A DNA stretch of 64,000 nucleotides from JAWLCA01 sp050485905 (GCA_050485905.1 JBJHCH010000003.1:1-64000); one strand, 5' to 3'; positions 44,504 to 54,364 are shown, counted from the first letter of the stretch. Notes: a model not told the origin generated them from the sequence alone. Numbers and translations: made by a program.

Positions 44504-45586
44504 ATGAACGATCTGAGCACGCTGAAGTCCAAGTACCTTGCCGGCATCGCCGCAGCGGCAGACGAGGCCGCGATAGAGGAGTTGCGCCTGTCCGCGCTCG
44601 GCAAGAAGGGCGAGATCAGCGCGCTGATGCGCGGCCTGGGCCAGATGTCGCCCGAAGAGCGCCAGACCGCCGGCCCCGCGCTCAATGCGCTGAAGGACGA
44701 GATCGACGCCGCGCTGAAAGCACGTCGCGCCGGGCTGGCCGATGCAGCACTCGACGATCGGCTGCGCGCCGAATGGCTGGACGTCACACTCCCCGGCCGC
44801 CCGCGCCCGCAGGGCACCATCCACCCGGTCAGCCAGGTGATGGAGGAACTGACCGCGATCTTCGCCGACATGGGCTTTGCCGTGGCCGAGGGGCCGCAGG
44901 TCGAATCCGACTGGTACAATTTCGACGCGCTGAACATCGCGCCCGAACACCCCGCCCGGCAGGAACACGACACCTTCTTCCTGCACCGCGCCGAGGGCGA
45001 CAGCCGCCCGCCGCACGTCCTACGCACCCACACCAGCCCGGTACAGATCCGCGCCATGCAGGATCAGGGCGCGCCGATCCGCGTCATCGCCCCCGGCCGC
45101 GTCTACCGCATGGACATGGACCAGACGCACACCCCGATGTTCCATCAGGTCGAGGGGCTGGCCATTGACCGCGACATCACCATGGCCAACCTGAAATGGG
45201 TGCTGGAGGAATTCTGCCGCGCCTTCTTCGAGGTCGATCAGGTGGAACTCAGGTTCCGCGCGTCGCACTTCCCCTTCACCGAACCCTCGGCCGAGGTCGA
45301 TATCCGCTGCTCCTGGACCGGCGGCCAGCTGAAGATCGGCGAGGGCGACAGCTGGCTGGAGATCCTCGGCTCGGGCATGGTGCATCCCCATGTGCTGCGT
45401 TCCGGCGGGATCGACCCGGATGAATGGCAGGGCTTCGCCTTCGGCATGGGCATCGACCGGATCGCCATGCTGAAATACGGCATCCCCGACCTGCGCGCGT
45501 TCTTCGAGAGCGACCTGCGCTGGCTGCGCCACTACGGCTTTGCAGCCCTCGACATGCCCGGCCTGCCGGGTGGTTTAAGTCGGTGA
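44504..45586 (+). CDS. pheS: Phenylalanyl-tRNA synthetase alpha subunit
   Basis: This is the catalytic class II subunit of PheRS. The coiled-coil N-terminus, motif 2 [21 protein letters not shown] (pieces) and motif 3 [18 protein letters not shown] are intact, as is the PVSQ region. The length of 360 aa is normal. It follows the rplT terminator by 62 nt. Its partner pheT is at 15037-17457 on the other strand, and the gene right after it is a low-GC orphan, not pheT. Confidence 0.97.
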   Translation: MNDLSTLKSKYLAGIAAAADEAAIEELRLSALGKKGEISALMRGLGQMSPEERQTAGPALNALKDEIDAALKARRAGLADAALDDRLRAEWLDVTLPGRPRPQGTIHPVSQVMEELTAIFADMGFAVAEGPQVESDWYNFDALNIAPEHPARQEHDTFFLHRAEGDSRPPHVLRTHTSPVQIRAMQDQGAPIRVIAPGRVYRMDMDQTHTPMFHQVEGLAIDRDITMANLKWVLEEFCRAFFEVDQVELRFRASHFPFTEPSAEVDIRCSWTGGQLKIGEGDSWLEILGSGMVHPHVLRSGGIDPDEWQGFAFGMGIDRIAMLKYGIPDLRAFFESDLRWLRHYGFAALDMPGLPGGLSR

Positions 45587-46008
45587 CCAACCGCCTCGTT
45601 CTCGAAAGTGAACTTTTACGCTACATTGCAAGCTGGAGTAGAGACCCGAACTCTCCGGATCACGAAGTTCCTATTCTGTTTCCAGATACACTTAATGATC
45701 TTCCCACGCTCAAGGGCGCGCTCGACCAAGATCAAGACTTCGCTTGGAGACAGCTTGAGGCCATACTAAGCGAATGCCACGTCCGAGAATGGCTTCATGT
45801 GACTTGGATCACCGATACCAGTTGCTATGCACGGCTCACTGAGAAGGGCTACGAGCGGCTTGAGTACCATGAACAGAACCGCATCGTACGGCGTCTATGG
45901 CGTGGGGCAGGAAAACTTGCTGACCGGGCTTTCTGGTCAGTATTTGCACCTGTGATTGTGACCATCTTGACCGTTTTGGCTCTGAAATGGATTGGCTTGG
46001 CAGATTGA
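45583..46008 (+). CDS. Low-GC orphan protein with C-terminal membrane helix
   Basis: I recognise no family. The gene opens with GTG overlapping the pheS stop (GTGA), which suggests coupled translation, and encodes 141 aa. The N-terminal part has [16 protein letters not shown] and a helical winged-helix-like stretch ([22 protein letters not shown]). The last 20 residues form a transmembrane helix ending [18 protein letters not shown]+C is about 52% by hand count against roughly 65-70% around it, and codon choice differs. This points to transfer into the old pheS-pheT junction. It ends 23 nt from the convergent pyk. Confidence 0.68.
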   Translation: MTNRLVLESELLRYIASWSRDPNSPDHEVPILFPDTLNDLPTLKGALDQDQDFAWRQLEAILSECHVREWLHVTWITDTSCYARLTEKGYERLEYHEQNRIVRRLWRGAGKLADRAFWSVFAPVIVTILTVLALKWIGLAD

Positions 46009-46031
46009 TCGTCTGATGCCGTTCACATCGC

Positions 46032-47477
46032 TCACCCCGGTTCCGCCCGGTAGATCAGCCGCTCGTCGCAGGGCGCCACGCGCAGGATGTTGGTGGTGCC
46101 CGGCATGTTGAACGGCACCCCCGCCGTCACCACGATCTGATCGGTCAGCTCGGCAAAGCCATACTCCCGCGCGGCGCCGACAGCGGCGATCACCGCCAAC
46201 TTGAAGCGGTCCACCTCGTCGGTCACCACGTTGGTGGTGCCCCAAGTCAGGCACAGCCGCCGCGCCGTGCGCAGGCGAGAGGTCAGCGCGACGATCGGCA
46301 CCTTCGGCCGCTCCCGCGCGACCAGCGACGCGGTGGTGCCGCTTTCCGAAAAGCAGCAGATCGCCTTGATATCCGTCGTCTCGGCAATCTCGCGCGCCGC
46401 CGACACGATGGCATCCGCCACGGTGGTCTTCCTCGCGCTGCGGCTCGCCTCGATCACCTCGCGATAGGTCGGGTCGCTTTCAACCGACAGCGCCACATTG
46501 TCCATCGTGCGCACCGCCTCGACCGGATACTGGCCGGCGGCCGATTCTGCCGACAGCATCACCGCATCCGCGCCCTCGTAGATCGCGGTCGCCACGTCCG
46601 ACACCTCGGCGCGGGTCGGCATCGGGCTTTCGATCATCGATTCCAGCATCTGCGTCGCCACGATCACCGGCTTCGCCGCCGCCCGTGCCCCGCGCACCAG
46701 CCGCTTCTGGATCGGCGGCACCGCATGGACCGGCAGTTCCACGCCCAGATCGCCCCGCGCCACCATGATCCCGTCGGATGCCGCCAGAATCTCGGGGTAG
46801 GCCTTCACCGCCGCCGGCTTCTCGATCTTCGACAGGATCGCCGCACGGCCCTTTGCCAGTTCCCGCGCCTCTTCCACATCGGCGGCGCGCTGAACGAAGG
46901 ACAGTGCCAGCCAGTCCACGCCCAGTTCGCAGACGAATTCCAGATCCTTGCGGTCCTTGTCCGACAGCGCGGCCAGCGGCAGCACCACATCGGGCACGTT
47001 CACCCCCTTGCGGTTGGAAATCGTGCCGCCCACCGTCACCGTGCAATCGGCGAAATCCGCGCCGCAATCCTGGACCGACAGCCGGATCTTGCCGTCGTTG
47101 ACCAGCAGCGACGATCCCGGCTCAAGGGCTGCAAAAATCTCGGGATGCGGCAGGCAGACCCGTGCCGCATCGCCCGGCGCAGTATCCAGATCCAGCCGGA
47201 ACGCCTGCCCTTCCTCCAGTTCCTCGGCATCCTTTGCAAAGGTGCCGACACGCAGCTTCGGCCCCTGCAGGTCGGCCAGAATGGCGATGGGCCGCCCCGT
47301 ATCCTCCTCGATCTTGCGGATGATCGCATGGCGCGCGGCGATGTCGTCATGGCTGCCGTGGCTCATGTTCAGGCGGAACACGTCCGCGCCGGCCTCGAAC
47401 AGGGCGCGGATCGTCTGGTAGTCGCTTGAAGCCGGGCCCAGCGTGGCCACGATCTTGACATTGCGGTGGCGTCTCAT
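46032..47477 (-). CDS. pyk: Pyruvate kinase
   Basis: This makes pyruvate and ATP from phosphoenolpyruvate and ADP. NVKIVATLGPASSDY and FRLNMSHGSH open the TIM barrel, ILSKIEKPAA has the catalytic Lys (about residue 218), and MVARGDLGVELP follows with the metal site. The length (481 aa) is normal. The start is chosen at MRRHRNVKIV; 25 more codons lie in frame upstream but are not family-like. Convergent with the low-GC orphan. Confidence 0.96.
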   Translation of the reverse strand: MRRHRNVKIVATLGPASSDYQTIRALFEAGADVFRLNMSHGSHDDIAARHAIIRKIEEDTGRPIAILADLQGPKLRVGTFAKDAEELEEGQAFRLDLDTAPGDAARVCLPHPEIFAALEPGSSLLVNDGKIRLSVQDCGADFADCTVTVGGTISNRKGVNVPDVVLPLAALSDKDRKDLEFVCELGVDWLALSFVQRAADVEEARELAKGRAAILSKIEKPAAVKAYPEILAASDGIMVARGDLGVELPVHAVPPIQKRLVRGARAAAKPVIVATQMLESMIESPMPTRAEVSDVATAIYEGADAVMLSAESAAGQYPVEAVRTMDNVALSVESDPTYREVIEASRSARKTTVADAIVSAAREIAETTDIKAICCFSESGTTASLVARERPKVPIVALTSRLRTARRLCLTWGTTNVVTDEVDRFKLAVIAAVGAAREYGFAELTDQIVVTAGVPFNMPGTTNILRVAPCDERLIYRAEPG

Positions 47478-47667
47478 GCTGTCCCTTCCCCGTTTTGGTT
47501 GCGCTATCAGCCGGGCTGGGCCTTCTATGGCGGAAAAGCCGGGGCTGGGCAACTGCGCGCAGAATCGCCATTCCGCCCTATATCCGGCGGGTCACAGGCC
47601 GATGACGCGCCCTTGACCCGGCCCGGCACAGGCCAGATGTGAAAAGGCAACGAAGGGAGAGATCGAC

Positions 47668-47964
47668 ATGGATGACGCCACCCGCACCGAGCTTGAGGCC
47701 GCCGCCTTCCGCGCGCTCCGCGACCACCTGCGCGACCGCACCGATGTTCAGAACATCGACATGATGAACCTGGCCGGGTTCTGCCGGAACTGCCTATCGC
47801 GCTGGTATCAGGAAGCCGCCAACGAGCGCGGGATCGAGATGGACAAGGACCGCGCGCGCGAGATCTTCTATGGCATGCCCTATGACGACTGGCGCGCGCA
47901 GCATCAGTCCGAGGCGAGCGCCGAGCAGAAGGCCGCCTTCGAGAAGTCGCACAGCCACGGCTGA
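47668..47964 (+). CDS. DUF1244 family protein
   Basis: This protein of 98 aa carries NIDMMNLAGFCRNCLSRWYQEA, the conserved Cys-containing core of DUF1244, and GMPYDDWRAQHQ near its end. The family is conserved in Proteobacteria with no established role; the two close Cys could bind metal, which is only a guess. It stands alone, divergent from pyk across 190 nt without visible gene. Confidence 0.85.
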   Translation: MDDATRTELEAAAFRALRDHLRDRTDVQNIDMMNLAGFCRNCLSRWYQEAANERGIEMDKDRAREIFYGMPYDDWRAQHQSEASAEQKAAFEKSHSHG

Positions 47965-48096
47965 CGCAGCGCGAACGAGGCCCGCGTTGCCGCCCGGATT
48001 TCCCTTGCGCTTGGGGCGATTCCGCTCTAAGCGCACCGCTTGCCCGGCGTGCACCCTTGGAGGACGACGGGCCTGACAACTTTAGGAGTATCCTCA

Positions 48097-48720
48097 ATGG
48101 CTGGCGAGATCCCAGATCTTCAGGCCGAGGTACGGACGGGGACAGGCAAGGGGGCCGCTCGTCAAGCTCGTCGTGAGGGCTACGTACCCGGTATCGTCTA
48201 CGGTGGCGGCAAGGACCCGCTTCCGATCAACATTTCCTACTATCCGCTGCTGAAGAAGCTGAAGGCAGGCCGCTTCCTGTCCACGCTCTTCAACCTCAAG
48301 GTCGAGGGGCAGGAAGACGTGCGCGTGATCTGCCGTGGCGTGCAGCGCGACATCGTCAAGGATCTGCCGACCCATGTGGACCTGATGCGCCTGCGCCGCA
48401 CCAGCCGCATCAAGCTGTTCATCCCGGTCGAATTCGTGAATCACGACAAGGCGCCGGGACTGAAGCGCGGCGGCACGCTTGTGACCGTCCGCCCCGAGGT
48501 GGAGCTGGAAGTGACCGCCGGAGAGATCCCCGATCACGTCACCGCCGACCTGTCGGGCCGCAACATCGGCGATGTCATCCACATCAACGACATCGACCTG
48601 CCCGCCGGCGCGAAGCCGACGATCGACCGCAACTTCGTCATCGCGAACCTCTCGGCCCCGTCGGGCCTGCGGTCCTCCGATTCCGAGGGCGCCGACGAGG
48701 GCGAAGAAGCCGAAGCCTGA
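48097..48720 (+). CDS. rplY: 50S ribosomal protein L25 / Ctc-type
   Basis: This 5S rRNA-binding protein has two domains: the L25 beta-barrel (about residues 1-95; [23 protein letters not shown]) and a C-terminal TL5/Ctc domain (about 96-190; [21 protein letters not shown]). The acidic tail is common in this long form (207 aa). The start MAGEIPDLQ is chosen after TTTAGGAG. A strong terminator follows, and pth lies downstream, the usual neighbourhood. Confidence 0.95.
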   Translation: MAGEIPDLQAEVRTGTGKGAARQARREGYVPGIVYGGGKDPLPINISYYPLLKKLKAGRFLSTLFNLKVEGQEDVRVICRGVQRDIVKDLPTHVDLMRLRRTSRIKLFIPVEFVNHDKAPGLKRGGTLVTVRPEVELEVTAGEIPDHVTADLSGRNIGDVIHINDIDLPAGAKPTIDRNFVIANLSAPSGLRSSDSEGADEGEEAEA

Positions 48721-48750
48721 TCGCTTCACGGCGCAAGACGGAACACCAGA

Positions 48751-48777
48751 ACGCCGGGCCAATCGCCCGGCGTTTTT
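48751..48777 (+). terminator. Rho-independent terminator of rplY
   Basis: ACGCCGGGC (48751-48759), loop CAATC, GCCCGGCGT (48765-48773), then TTTT. Perfect 9-bp stem, 30 nt after the stop. Confidence 0.88.
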
Positions 48778-48808
48778 CTTTGCCGTCAGGGCGGGCCGTC
48801 GGGGCGGC

Positions 48809-48866
48809 GTATGCATCCAACGTATGCACGTAAGATGCACGTGAATCATACGTAAGTCATACGTGG
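48809..48866. repeat. ATGCACGT/CATACGT half-site cluster, copy 2
   Basis: The block has CGTATGCA, ACGTATGCACGT, ATGCACGT and two CATACGT elements within 58 nt. ACGTATG at 48820-48826 and CATACGT at 48847-48853 form an inverted repeat. Parts of 15 nt and 21 nt match the block at 9762-9809 exactly. Like that one, it lies between convergent genes (rplY and the monooxygenase) just after a terminator. Confidence 0.65.
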
Positions 48867-48951
48867 AATATTTCGCGTTTTCAGAGACTTGGTCCAGTAC
48901 CGCGAAAATACGTGTGCATGCGTCCCGCACACCCCGCCGCGCAACCCCACC

Positions 48952-49269
48952 TCACCCCTTGGCGATGGTCTGCACCGCCTCGAAGATCTCCAGCTCCGGC
49001 GGCCCCATGTAGATGTCGGCATGCGCCCCGGCACCCTTGTGCGCCGCCCGGAATGCCTCGGACTTCGTCCATGCCTCGAACGCCGCCCGGCTTTCCCACA
49101 TTGTATGCGAGGCATAGAGCGTGTGATCGCCCTTGTCCGCCCCCTTCATCAGGTGGAAGGCCACGAACCCCTTCACTTCGGGCAGATGGCTGTCCCGCCC
49201 CGTCCAGATCGCCTCAAAGGCTTGTTCCTGCCCGGTTTTCACCCGGAAGCGGTTCATCGTCAGATACAT
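48952..49269 (-). CDS. Antibiotic biosynthesis monooxygenase (IsdG/HmoA-like)
   Basis: This is a dimeric alpha+beta-barrel protein of the ABM family (105 aa). MYLTMNRFRVKTGQEQAFEAIW opens it and the central GFVAFHLMKGADKGDHTLYA and WESRAAFEAWTKSEAFRAAH are typical of IsdG-like members. These include haem-degrading enzymes, so a role in haem or quinone turnover is possible, but I cannot show a haem site. It is divergent from pth. Confidence 0.82.
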   Translation of the reverse strand: MYLTMNRFRVKTGQEQAFEAIWTGRDSHLPEVKGFVAFHLMKGADKGDHTLYASHTMWESRAAFEAWTKSEAFRAAHKGAGAHADIYMGPPELEIFEAVQTIAKG

Positions 49270-49359
49270 TGCATGCCGTCCGTATTCTGCTTTCTCTGGC
49301 GTTCCGGAGCAGTTCAGGGCATCAATGGTTCAAGGTCAAGACCGCGAGAGGGGGCGGCG

Positions 49360-50037
49360 ATGAAACTCTTCGTGGGGCTGGGCAATCCCGGCCCACGCTA
49401 CGCCAACAACCGGCACAATATCGGATTCATGGCGGTGGACCGCATTGCCACCGACCACGGATTTTCGCCTTGGCGCGAGAAATTCCAGGCCCTTACGGCA
49501 GAGGGCCGGCTGGGTGACCAGAAGGTGCTGTTGCTGAAGCCTCAGAGCTTCATGAACCTCTCTGGCCAGGCAACCGGCGAGGCGATGCGCTACATGAAGC
49601 TGACCCCGGCCGATGTCGTTGTTTTCCATGACGAACTCGACCTCGCCCCCGGCAAGGCGCGGGTCAAGCAGGGCGGCGGCCACGCCGGCCACAACGGGTT
49701 GCGGTCGATCCACCAGCACATCGGCGACGCCTATGGCCGGGTCCGTTTGGGCATCGGCCATCCGGGGCACAAGGACCGGGTTTCCGCCTGGGTGCTGTCG
49801 GATTTCGCCAAGGCGGACGGCGACTGGCTGGACGACCTGCTGCGCGGCCTTTCGGACGGCGCGCCGGCGTTGGCCGTGGGCGATGCGACCCGGTTCATGA
49901 ACGCCGTCAGCCTGCGCACCGCGCCACCCAGAAACAGCTCCGCCCCAACAAGAACGGACCCCCAGCCCAAGCCGCCGGAACCCGCAAATGATGGCGTCCG
50001 CAGCCCTTTGCAGCGCCTGATCGACCGCTTCCGCTGA
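49360..50037 (+). CDS. pth: Peptidyl-tRNA hydrolase
   Basis: This enzyme recycles peptidyl-tRNA released by stalled ribosomes. MKLFVGLGNPGPRYANNRHN gives the catalytic His (residue about 20), followed by KPQSFMNLSG, HDELDLAPGKARVK and GGGHAGHNGLRSI. The length of 225 aa includes a Pro-rich C-terminal extension. DUF2237 follows 14 nt downstream. Confidence 0.96.
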   Translation: MKLFVGLGNPGPRYANNRHNIGFMAVDRIATDHGFSPWREKFQALTAEGRLGDQKVLLLKPQSFMNLSGQATGEAMRYMKLTPADVVVFHDELDLAPGKARVKQGGGHAGHNGLRSIHQHIGDAYGRVRLGIGHPGHKDRVSAWVLSDFAKADGDWLDDLLRGLSDGAPALAVGDATRFMNAVSLRTAPPRNSSAPTRTDPQPKPPEPANDGVRSPLQRLIDRFR

Positions 50038-50051
50038 AAGCACCCGCCGCG

Positions 50052-50423
50052 ATGAAAGATCCCTCGCTCAACGTTCTTGGCGAAACGCTGGAAAGCTGCT
50101 CCACCGACCCGCTGACCGGCTTCTTCCGCAATGGCTGCTGTGACACGGGGCCAGAGGATCACGGCGTGCATACCGTCTGTGCGGTGATGACCGAAGAGTT
50201 TTTGGCGCTGTCGAAGTACCTTGGCAACGACCTCTCCACCGCGCGGCCTGAATACGGTTTTTCTGGGCTAAGGGCCGGTGATCAATGGTGCCTGTGCGCT
50301 GCCCGCTTCCTGCAGGCCCATGACGAGGGCGCCGCCCCGCAGGTGCGCCTGCGCGCCACCCATGCCCGAACCCTCGACATCGTGCCGCTCCGGATCCTTC
50401 GAGAATACGCGCTGGACGGCTGA
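50052..50423 (+). CDS. DUF2237 family protein
   Basis: This 123-aa protein has nearly every hallmark of DUF2237: NVLGETLESCSTDPLTGFFR, CCDTGPEDHGVHTVCA, MTEEFLALSKYLGNDLST and GDQWCLCAARFLQA. The many conserved Cys and His suggest metal or redox chemistry, but no function is known. It is co-directional with pth and 14 nt away. Confidence 0.88.
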   Translation: MKDPSLNVLGETLESCSTDPLTGFFRNGCCDTGPEDHGVHTVCAVMTEEFLALSKYLGNDLSTARPEYGFSGLRAGDQWCLCAARFLQAHDEGAAPQVRLRATHARTLDIVPLRILREYALDG

Positions 50424-50430
50424 ACGCATC

Positions 50431-51075
50431 TCAGTGCGCCCTGGCCGGATCGGTCAGAACCCCTGCAACGCGAAGCGCCTGGCGTGATGGGAACCACATC
50501 GCGTCAGGCGGTGTCGCACCGATCCGGTCCAGAAAGGCAGCATCAATGCCGAGGTCTCGGAACCTCGCCATGTCCTGTGCCTGCTGCGCCGGCACATCCA
50601 TCAACGCACCCACAACGGGAGAGCGCAGCGCATAGCTGTGAAAGCCCAAGCGCGCGCCGTCATCCATCCTACGCACCGAACCCGCCATGAACACCAGCGC
50701 ACAGGCCGACAGGCAATCGCCACGCGCCACGGTCTCGAGTCGGCGCTCAGTCACCAACCGTATCAGGCCGCGCGCCTCGGGCACCCGCCCACCGCCGCTC
50801 TCGAGTTCCAGGCGGCGAACGTCATCGAAATCGTCCAGCAGTCGTGCCAGAACGCTGGTGATGCCCAGGTCGATCACCCCCTGCAGATGAATGCCGGTGC
50901 CGTCCTGCGAAACCGAAAGGCGGAACGTGGGCACAGGCGCCGGTTGTTGCACGGTGCGCGGCGGTTCCGTCCTCATGGCAACGATGCCTATGAGGCCAAG
51001 ACCTGCAAGCGACAGGCCCAAAATCCACACAAGGACTGTGTCGCCAGAGAGGAAACTGCGCGTTCGCCGAGCCAT
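50431..51075 (-). CDS. Membrane-anchored ClpP-fold protein
   Basis: This 214-aa protein has an N-terminal membrane anchor (VLVWILGLSLAGLGLIGIVA) and a periplasmic domain of ClpP/crotonase type. The ELESGGGRVPEARGLIRLV stretch matches the Gly-rich oxyanion loop, GDCLSACALVFMAG near residue 122 supplies a candidate nucleophilic Ser, and RLGFHSY supplies a His. It fits the COG3904 group of predicted periplasmic proteins. Protease activity is inferred, not shown. It lies 59 nt after trpB on the same strand. Confidence 0.72.
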   Translation of the reverse strand: MARRTRSFLSGDTVLVWILGLSLAGLGLIGIVAMRTEPPRTVQQPAPVPTFRLSVSQDGTGIHLQGVIDLGITSVLARLLDDFDDVRRLELESGGGRVPEARGLIRLVTERRLETVARGDCLSACALVFMAGSVRRMDDGARLGFHSYALRSPVVGALMDVPAQQAQDMARFRDLGIDAAFLDRIGATPPDAMWFPSRQALRVAGVLTDPARAH

Positions 51076-51134
51076 TGCCCCCTTTCACCGCGGGCAGCCA
51101 TCAAGGCAGAAAGGCACGCCGCGGCGTGCCCCGG

Positions 51135-52367
51135 TCAGACCTCCATATCGAAGCCCAAAGCACGAGCGACTGTAAAGATGTCCTTGTCGCCACGGCCACA
51201 CATGTTCATCACGATGATGTGGTCTGACGGCAGGTCCGGCGCGATCTTCATCACATGGGCCAGAGCATGGCTGGGCTCAAGCGCCGGGATTATCCCCTCC
51301 AGCGCGCAGGAAAGCTGAAACGCCTCCAACGCCTCCTTGTCGGTGATCGACACATATTCTGCCCGACCCATGTCGTGCAGCCATGCATGTTCCGGCCCGA
51401 TGCCGGGATAGTCTAGGCCGGCAGAGATGCTGAATCCCTCCAGAATCTGCCCGTCCTCATCCTGAAGCAGATAGGTGCGATTCCCGTGCAGCACGCCGGG
51501 CCGTCCGCCTGTCAGCGACGCGCAGTGTTCCATCCGGTCATCAACGCCCTTGCCCCCCGCTTCGACTCCGATGATGCGAACAGAAGGATCGTCAAGGAAC
51601 GGGTAGAACAGCCCCATCGCGTTCGATCCGCCCCCAATCGCCGCGATCACGGTGTCGGGCAGCCGGCCCTCGCTTTCCTGTTCGGCGAGTTGCCAGCGCA
51701 CTTCCTTGCCGATGATCGACTGGAAATCGCGCACCATCGCCGGATAGGGATGCGGCCCTGCCACTGTGCCGATGCAGTAGAATGTGTCGCGCACATTGGT
51801 CACCCAGTCGCGCAGCGCATCGTTCATCGCGTCCTTCAGCGTGCCGCGGCCGGAGGTGACCGGCACCACCTCTGCCCCCAGCAGGCGCATGCGGAACACG
51901 TTCGGTGCCTGCCGTTCGACATCATGCGCGCCCATGTAGACGACGCATTTCAGGCCAAACTTTGCGCAGACTGTCGCCGTTGCCACACCATGCTGGCCAG
52001 CCCCCGTTTCCGCGATGATCCGGGTCTTGCCCATCCGGCGGGCGAGGATGATCTGGCCCAGCACGTTGTTGATCTTGTGCGCGCCAGTGTGGTTCAACTC
52101 GTCGCGCTTCATGTAGATCTTGGCACCGCCAAGATGGGTCGTAAGCCGCTCTGCGAAATACAGCGGGCTGGGGCGACCGACGTAATGGGCCCACAAATCA
52201 TCCATCTCGGCCCAGAAGCTGTCGTCGGTCTTGGCCTTCTCGTATTCGGCCTCCAGGTCAAGGATCAGCGGCATCAGCGTCTCGCTGACGAAGCGGCCCC
52301 CGAAGATACCGAAGCGCCCCTGCTCGTCCGGGCCAGTCATGAAGCTGTTGATGCCGTCTTCCGCCAT
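51135..52367 (-). CDS. trpB: Tryptophan synthase beta chain
   Basis: This PLP subunit joins indole and serine to tryptophan. The PLP Lys is in [13 protein letters not shown] (about residue 92), the phosphate loop in [10 protein letters not shown] (about 240), and the [14 protein letters not shown] region is intact. The length (410 aa) is normal. In relatives trpB directly follows trpF; here a gene on the opposite strand lies between them. trpA is not in the window. Confidence 0.97.
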   Translation of the reverse strand: MAEDGINSFMTGPDEQGRFGIFGGRFVSETLMPLILDLEAEYEKAKTDDSFWAEMDDLWAHYVGRPSPLYFAERLTTHLGGAKIYMKRDELNHTGAHKINNVLGQIILARRMGKTRIIAETGAGQHGVATATVCAKFGLKCVVYMGAHDVERQAPNVFRMRLLGAEVVPVTSGRGTLKDAMNDALRDWVTNVRDTFYCIGTVAGPHPYPAMVRDFQSIIGKEVRWQLAEQESEGRLPDTVIAAIGGGSNAMGLFYPFLDDPSVRIIGVEAGGKGVDDRMEHCASLTGGRPGVLHGNRTYLLQDEDGQILEGFSISAGLDYPGIGPEHAWLHDMGRAEYVSITDKEALEAFQLSCALEGIIPALEPSHALAHVMKIAPDLPSDHIIVMNMCGRGDKDIFTVARALGFDMEV

Positions 52368-52549
52368 GGTGATCGCTCCCTGCTGTCAGGTCGGGTCTAG
52401 CGCGGAGGGCGGATGCGGTAAAGCACGCAGCCGTCGGCCAACCTGACGCATCCGTGAACACGACAAGTGAAACTTACGCCACCAGCCTTTCGTAGCTGCG
52501 CGGGTCGGCACCGCCGGCAACCAAGGAAGTATCAAACGGGAGAATCAAG

Positions 52550-53326
52550 ATGAAGAAACTCATTGCAGCTCTGGCAGCACCGGCGATGCTCGCCGCGCCG
52601 GCATTCGGTGACACGATGCTGGGCCTCACTGGCGACCGTACGCTTGTCATGATCGATCCGGCCACTGCAACGGTCACCGGCATGGTGGATGCGCAGGGCG
52701 TGGATCGCCTTCTCGGTATCGACCTGCGTCCGGGAAACAACACAGTCATCGGTGTGACGAACGACATGCGCATCGTGACCATCGACCCGGCGAGCGGTGA
52801 GACAGTGGAACTGTCGCAGATGGATACCCCTCTGCCTGTGGCCGACATGCAGGTGGTGGTCGAGGTGAATGCGGTGCCTGACCGGCTTCGCCTGATGACC
52901 GGCACGACCAATCATCGCGTCAACATGGATACGGGCGAGGTGATCGTGGATGGTGATCTGTACTTCGACGACGCAGATGCCAATGCAGACGCGATGCCGA
53001 TGGTCGTGGCGACGGCCTACACGAACGCCTACGGCCAGCCCGAGGAAACGGCGATGTACAACATCGACACCGGTCTTTCGGCACTGATCCGCCAGACCGC
53101 GCCAAACGATGGTACGCTCGCAACGATCGGAATGCTGGGTGTGGAACTTGACGGTCCGGTCGCGCTGGACGTGGCGACGACCGCCGACGGCGAGAACACC
53201 GCCTGGCTGGCCGCGAACGGTGGGATCCACATCATCGATCTGGAAACCGGCGCGGTCGCGGAAAGCTGGTCGCTGACCGGGATGGATGGCGAACTGCGCG
53301 ACATCACCGTTCTGCCTGCGATGTAA
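52550..53326 (+). CDS. DUF4394 exported protein inserted between trpF and trpB
   Basis: This is a secreted or periplasmic protein (258 aa) with a signal peptide MKKLIAALAAPAMLAAPAFG. The rest is a DUF4394-type beta-propeller-like fold with repeated GLTGDRTLVMIDPATATVTG and GIHIIDLETGAVAESW motifs. Function is unknown. It is divergent from trpB (182-nt spacer) and convergent with trpF (22 nt apart), so it breaks the usual trpF-trpB pair and must have its own promoter. Confidence 0.83.
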   Translation: MKKLIAALAAPAMLAAPAFGDTMLGLTGDRTLVMIDPATATVTGMVDAQGVDRLLGIDLRPGNNTVIGVTNDMRIVTIDPASGETVELSQMDTPLPVADMQVVVEVNAVPDRLRLMTGTTNHRVNMDTGEVIVDGDLYFDDADANADAMPMVVATAYTNAYGQPEETAMYNIDTGLSALIRQTAPNDGTLATIGMLGVELDGPVALDVATTADGENTAWLAANGGIHIIDLETGAVAESWSLTGMDGELRDITVLPAM

Positions 53327-53348
53327 GGCAAAGCGCTGGCGGCGCGGG

Positions 53349-53993
53349 CTAGACCTGCGCCGCCGCAACAAACGCGGCGATCCGCATCGCATCCTTCACT
53401 CCAGGCGCGGATTCGACGCCGGACGACACATCAACTTGCTGCGCACCCGTCAGCCGCACCGCTTCGGCCACGTTGTCTGGGGTCAAACCGCCGGCCAACA
53501 TCCATGGCAACGACCAGTCTCGACCGACAAGCAACTGCCAATCGAATGAAAGCCCGTTGCCACCTGGCAAGACAGCATCCTTTGGCGGTCTGGCGTCGAT
53601 CAGAAGCTGATCAGCAACCTCGGAAAAGCGGTCGATGGCGTCCAGATCCGCCGCATCCCCCACGCCCAGCGCCTTCATCACCGGCAGGCCGAACCGCGCC
53701 CGCACTTCCGCTACCCGCCTAGGATCCTCTGTTCCGTGGAGTTGCAGCCAGTCGAGCGGCACCGAAGAGACAAGAGTCGCAAGCGCATCATCATCGGCGT
53801 CGACCGTAAGCCCCACCCGGATCAGATCAGTCCCACAGGATTCGGCAAGAGCCGCCGCCTCTTCGCGTTCTAGGTAGCGAGGCGACCGGGGAAAGAAATT
53901 GAAGCCAACATAGGCCGCGCCGGCAGTCACCGCCGAACTGATGTCTGCCGCGCTGCGAACGCCGCAGATCTTGACCCGAACTCTTGCTGCCAT
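53349..53993 (-). CDS. trpF: Phosphoribosylanthranilate isomerase
   Basis: This TIM-barrel enzyme acts in tryptophan synthesis. [17 protein letters not shown] with the catalytic Cys opens it, [12 protein letters not shown] and [15 protein letters not shown] follow, and [15 protein letters not shown] is the phosphate site. The length is 214 aa. It starts 8 nt after lapA, at the end of the aroA-cmk-rpsA-ihfB-lapA chain. Confidence 0.95.
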   Translation of the reverse strand: MAARVRVKICGVRSAADISSAVTAGAAYVGFNFFPRSPRYLEREEAAALAESCGTDLIRVGLTVDADDDALATLVSSVPLDWLQLHGTEDPRRVAEVRARFGLPVMKALGVGDAADLDAIDRFSEVADQLLIDARPPKDAVLPGGNGLSFDWQLLVGRDWSLPWMLAGGLTPDNVAEAVRLTGAQQVDVSSGVESAPGVKDAMRIAAFVAAAQV

Positions 53994-54001
53994 GCCGCTC
54001 C

Positions 54002-54364
54002 CTAGCGTGCGCGGCCGCCGTCGTCCAGCAGCGCAAGCACATCGTCGCCGGCATCACGCGGCTGCGCCTCTCGAAGCTTCTCAACCTCAAGCCGCGTCTC
54101 CGCAAGCCTGCGCCGCGTGCGCGCCGCTTCAGCCCGGATGCGGTGTTCGCGCAGCCACTCCCACACGAAGCCGATCAGCAACCCACTCAGGATGCCGCCA
54201 AAGATCACCAGAAAAAGTGGCAATTCCGCTGACCAGTTGAACCCGATCAGCCCAGCCATGTCGTCGGGCAACAGGCGGATCTCCACCGGGCCACGATTCG
54301 CCAAGGCAACAGTCAACAGACACAGGCCCAGCAGGCCCAGAAAGATGAACTTAAGATAGCGCAT
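54002..54364 (-). CDS. lapA: LapA-domain (DUF1049) inner membrane protein
   Basis: This 120-aa membrane protein has two helices ([20 protein letters not shown] and [19 protein letters not shown]) and a cytoplasmic coiled coil ([18 protein letters not shown]). In E. coli LapA works with LapB in controlling LPS synthesis; here no lapB is visible. It lies 10 nt after ihfB, a common arrangement. Confidence 0.85.
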   Translation of the reverse strand: MRYLKFIFLGLLGLCLLTVALANRGPVEIRLLPDDMAGLIGFNWSAELPLFLVIFGGILSGLLIGFVWEWLREHRIRAEAARTRRRLAETRLEVEKLREAQPRDAGDDVLALLDDGGRAR

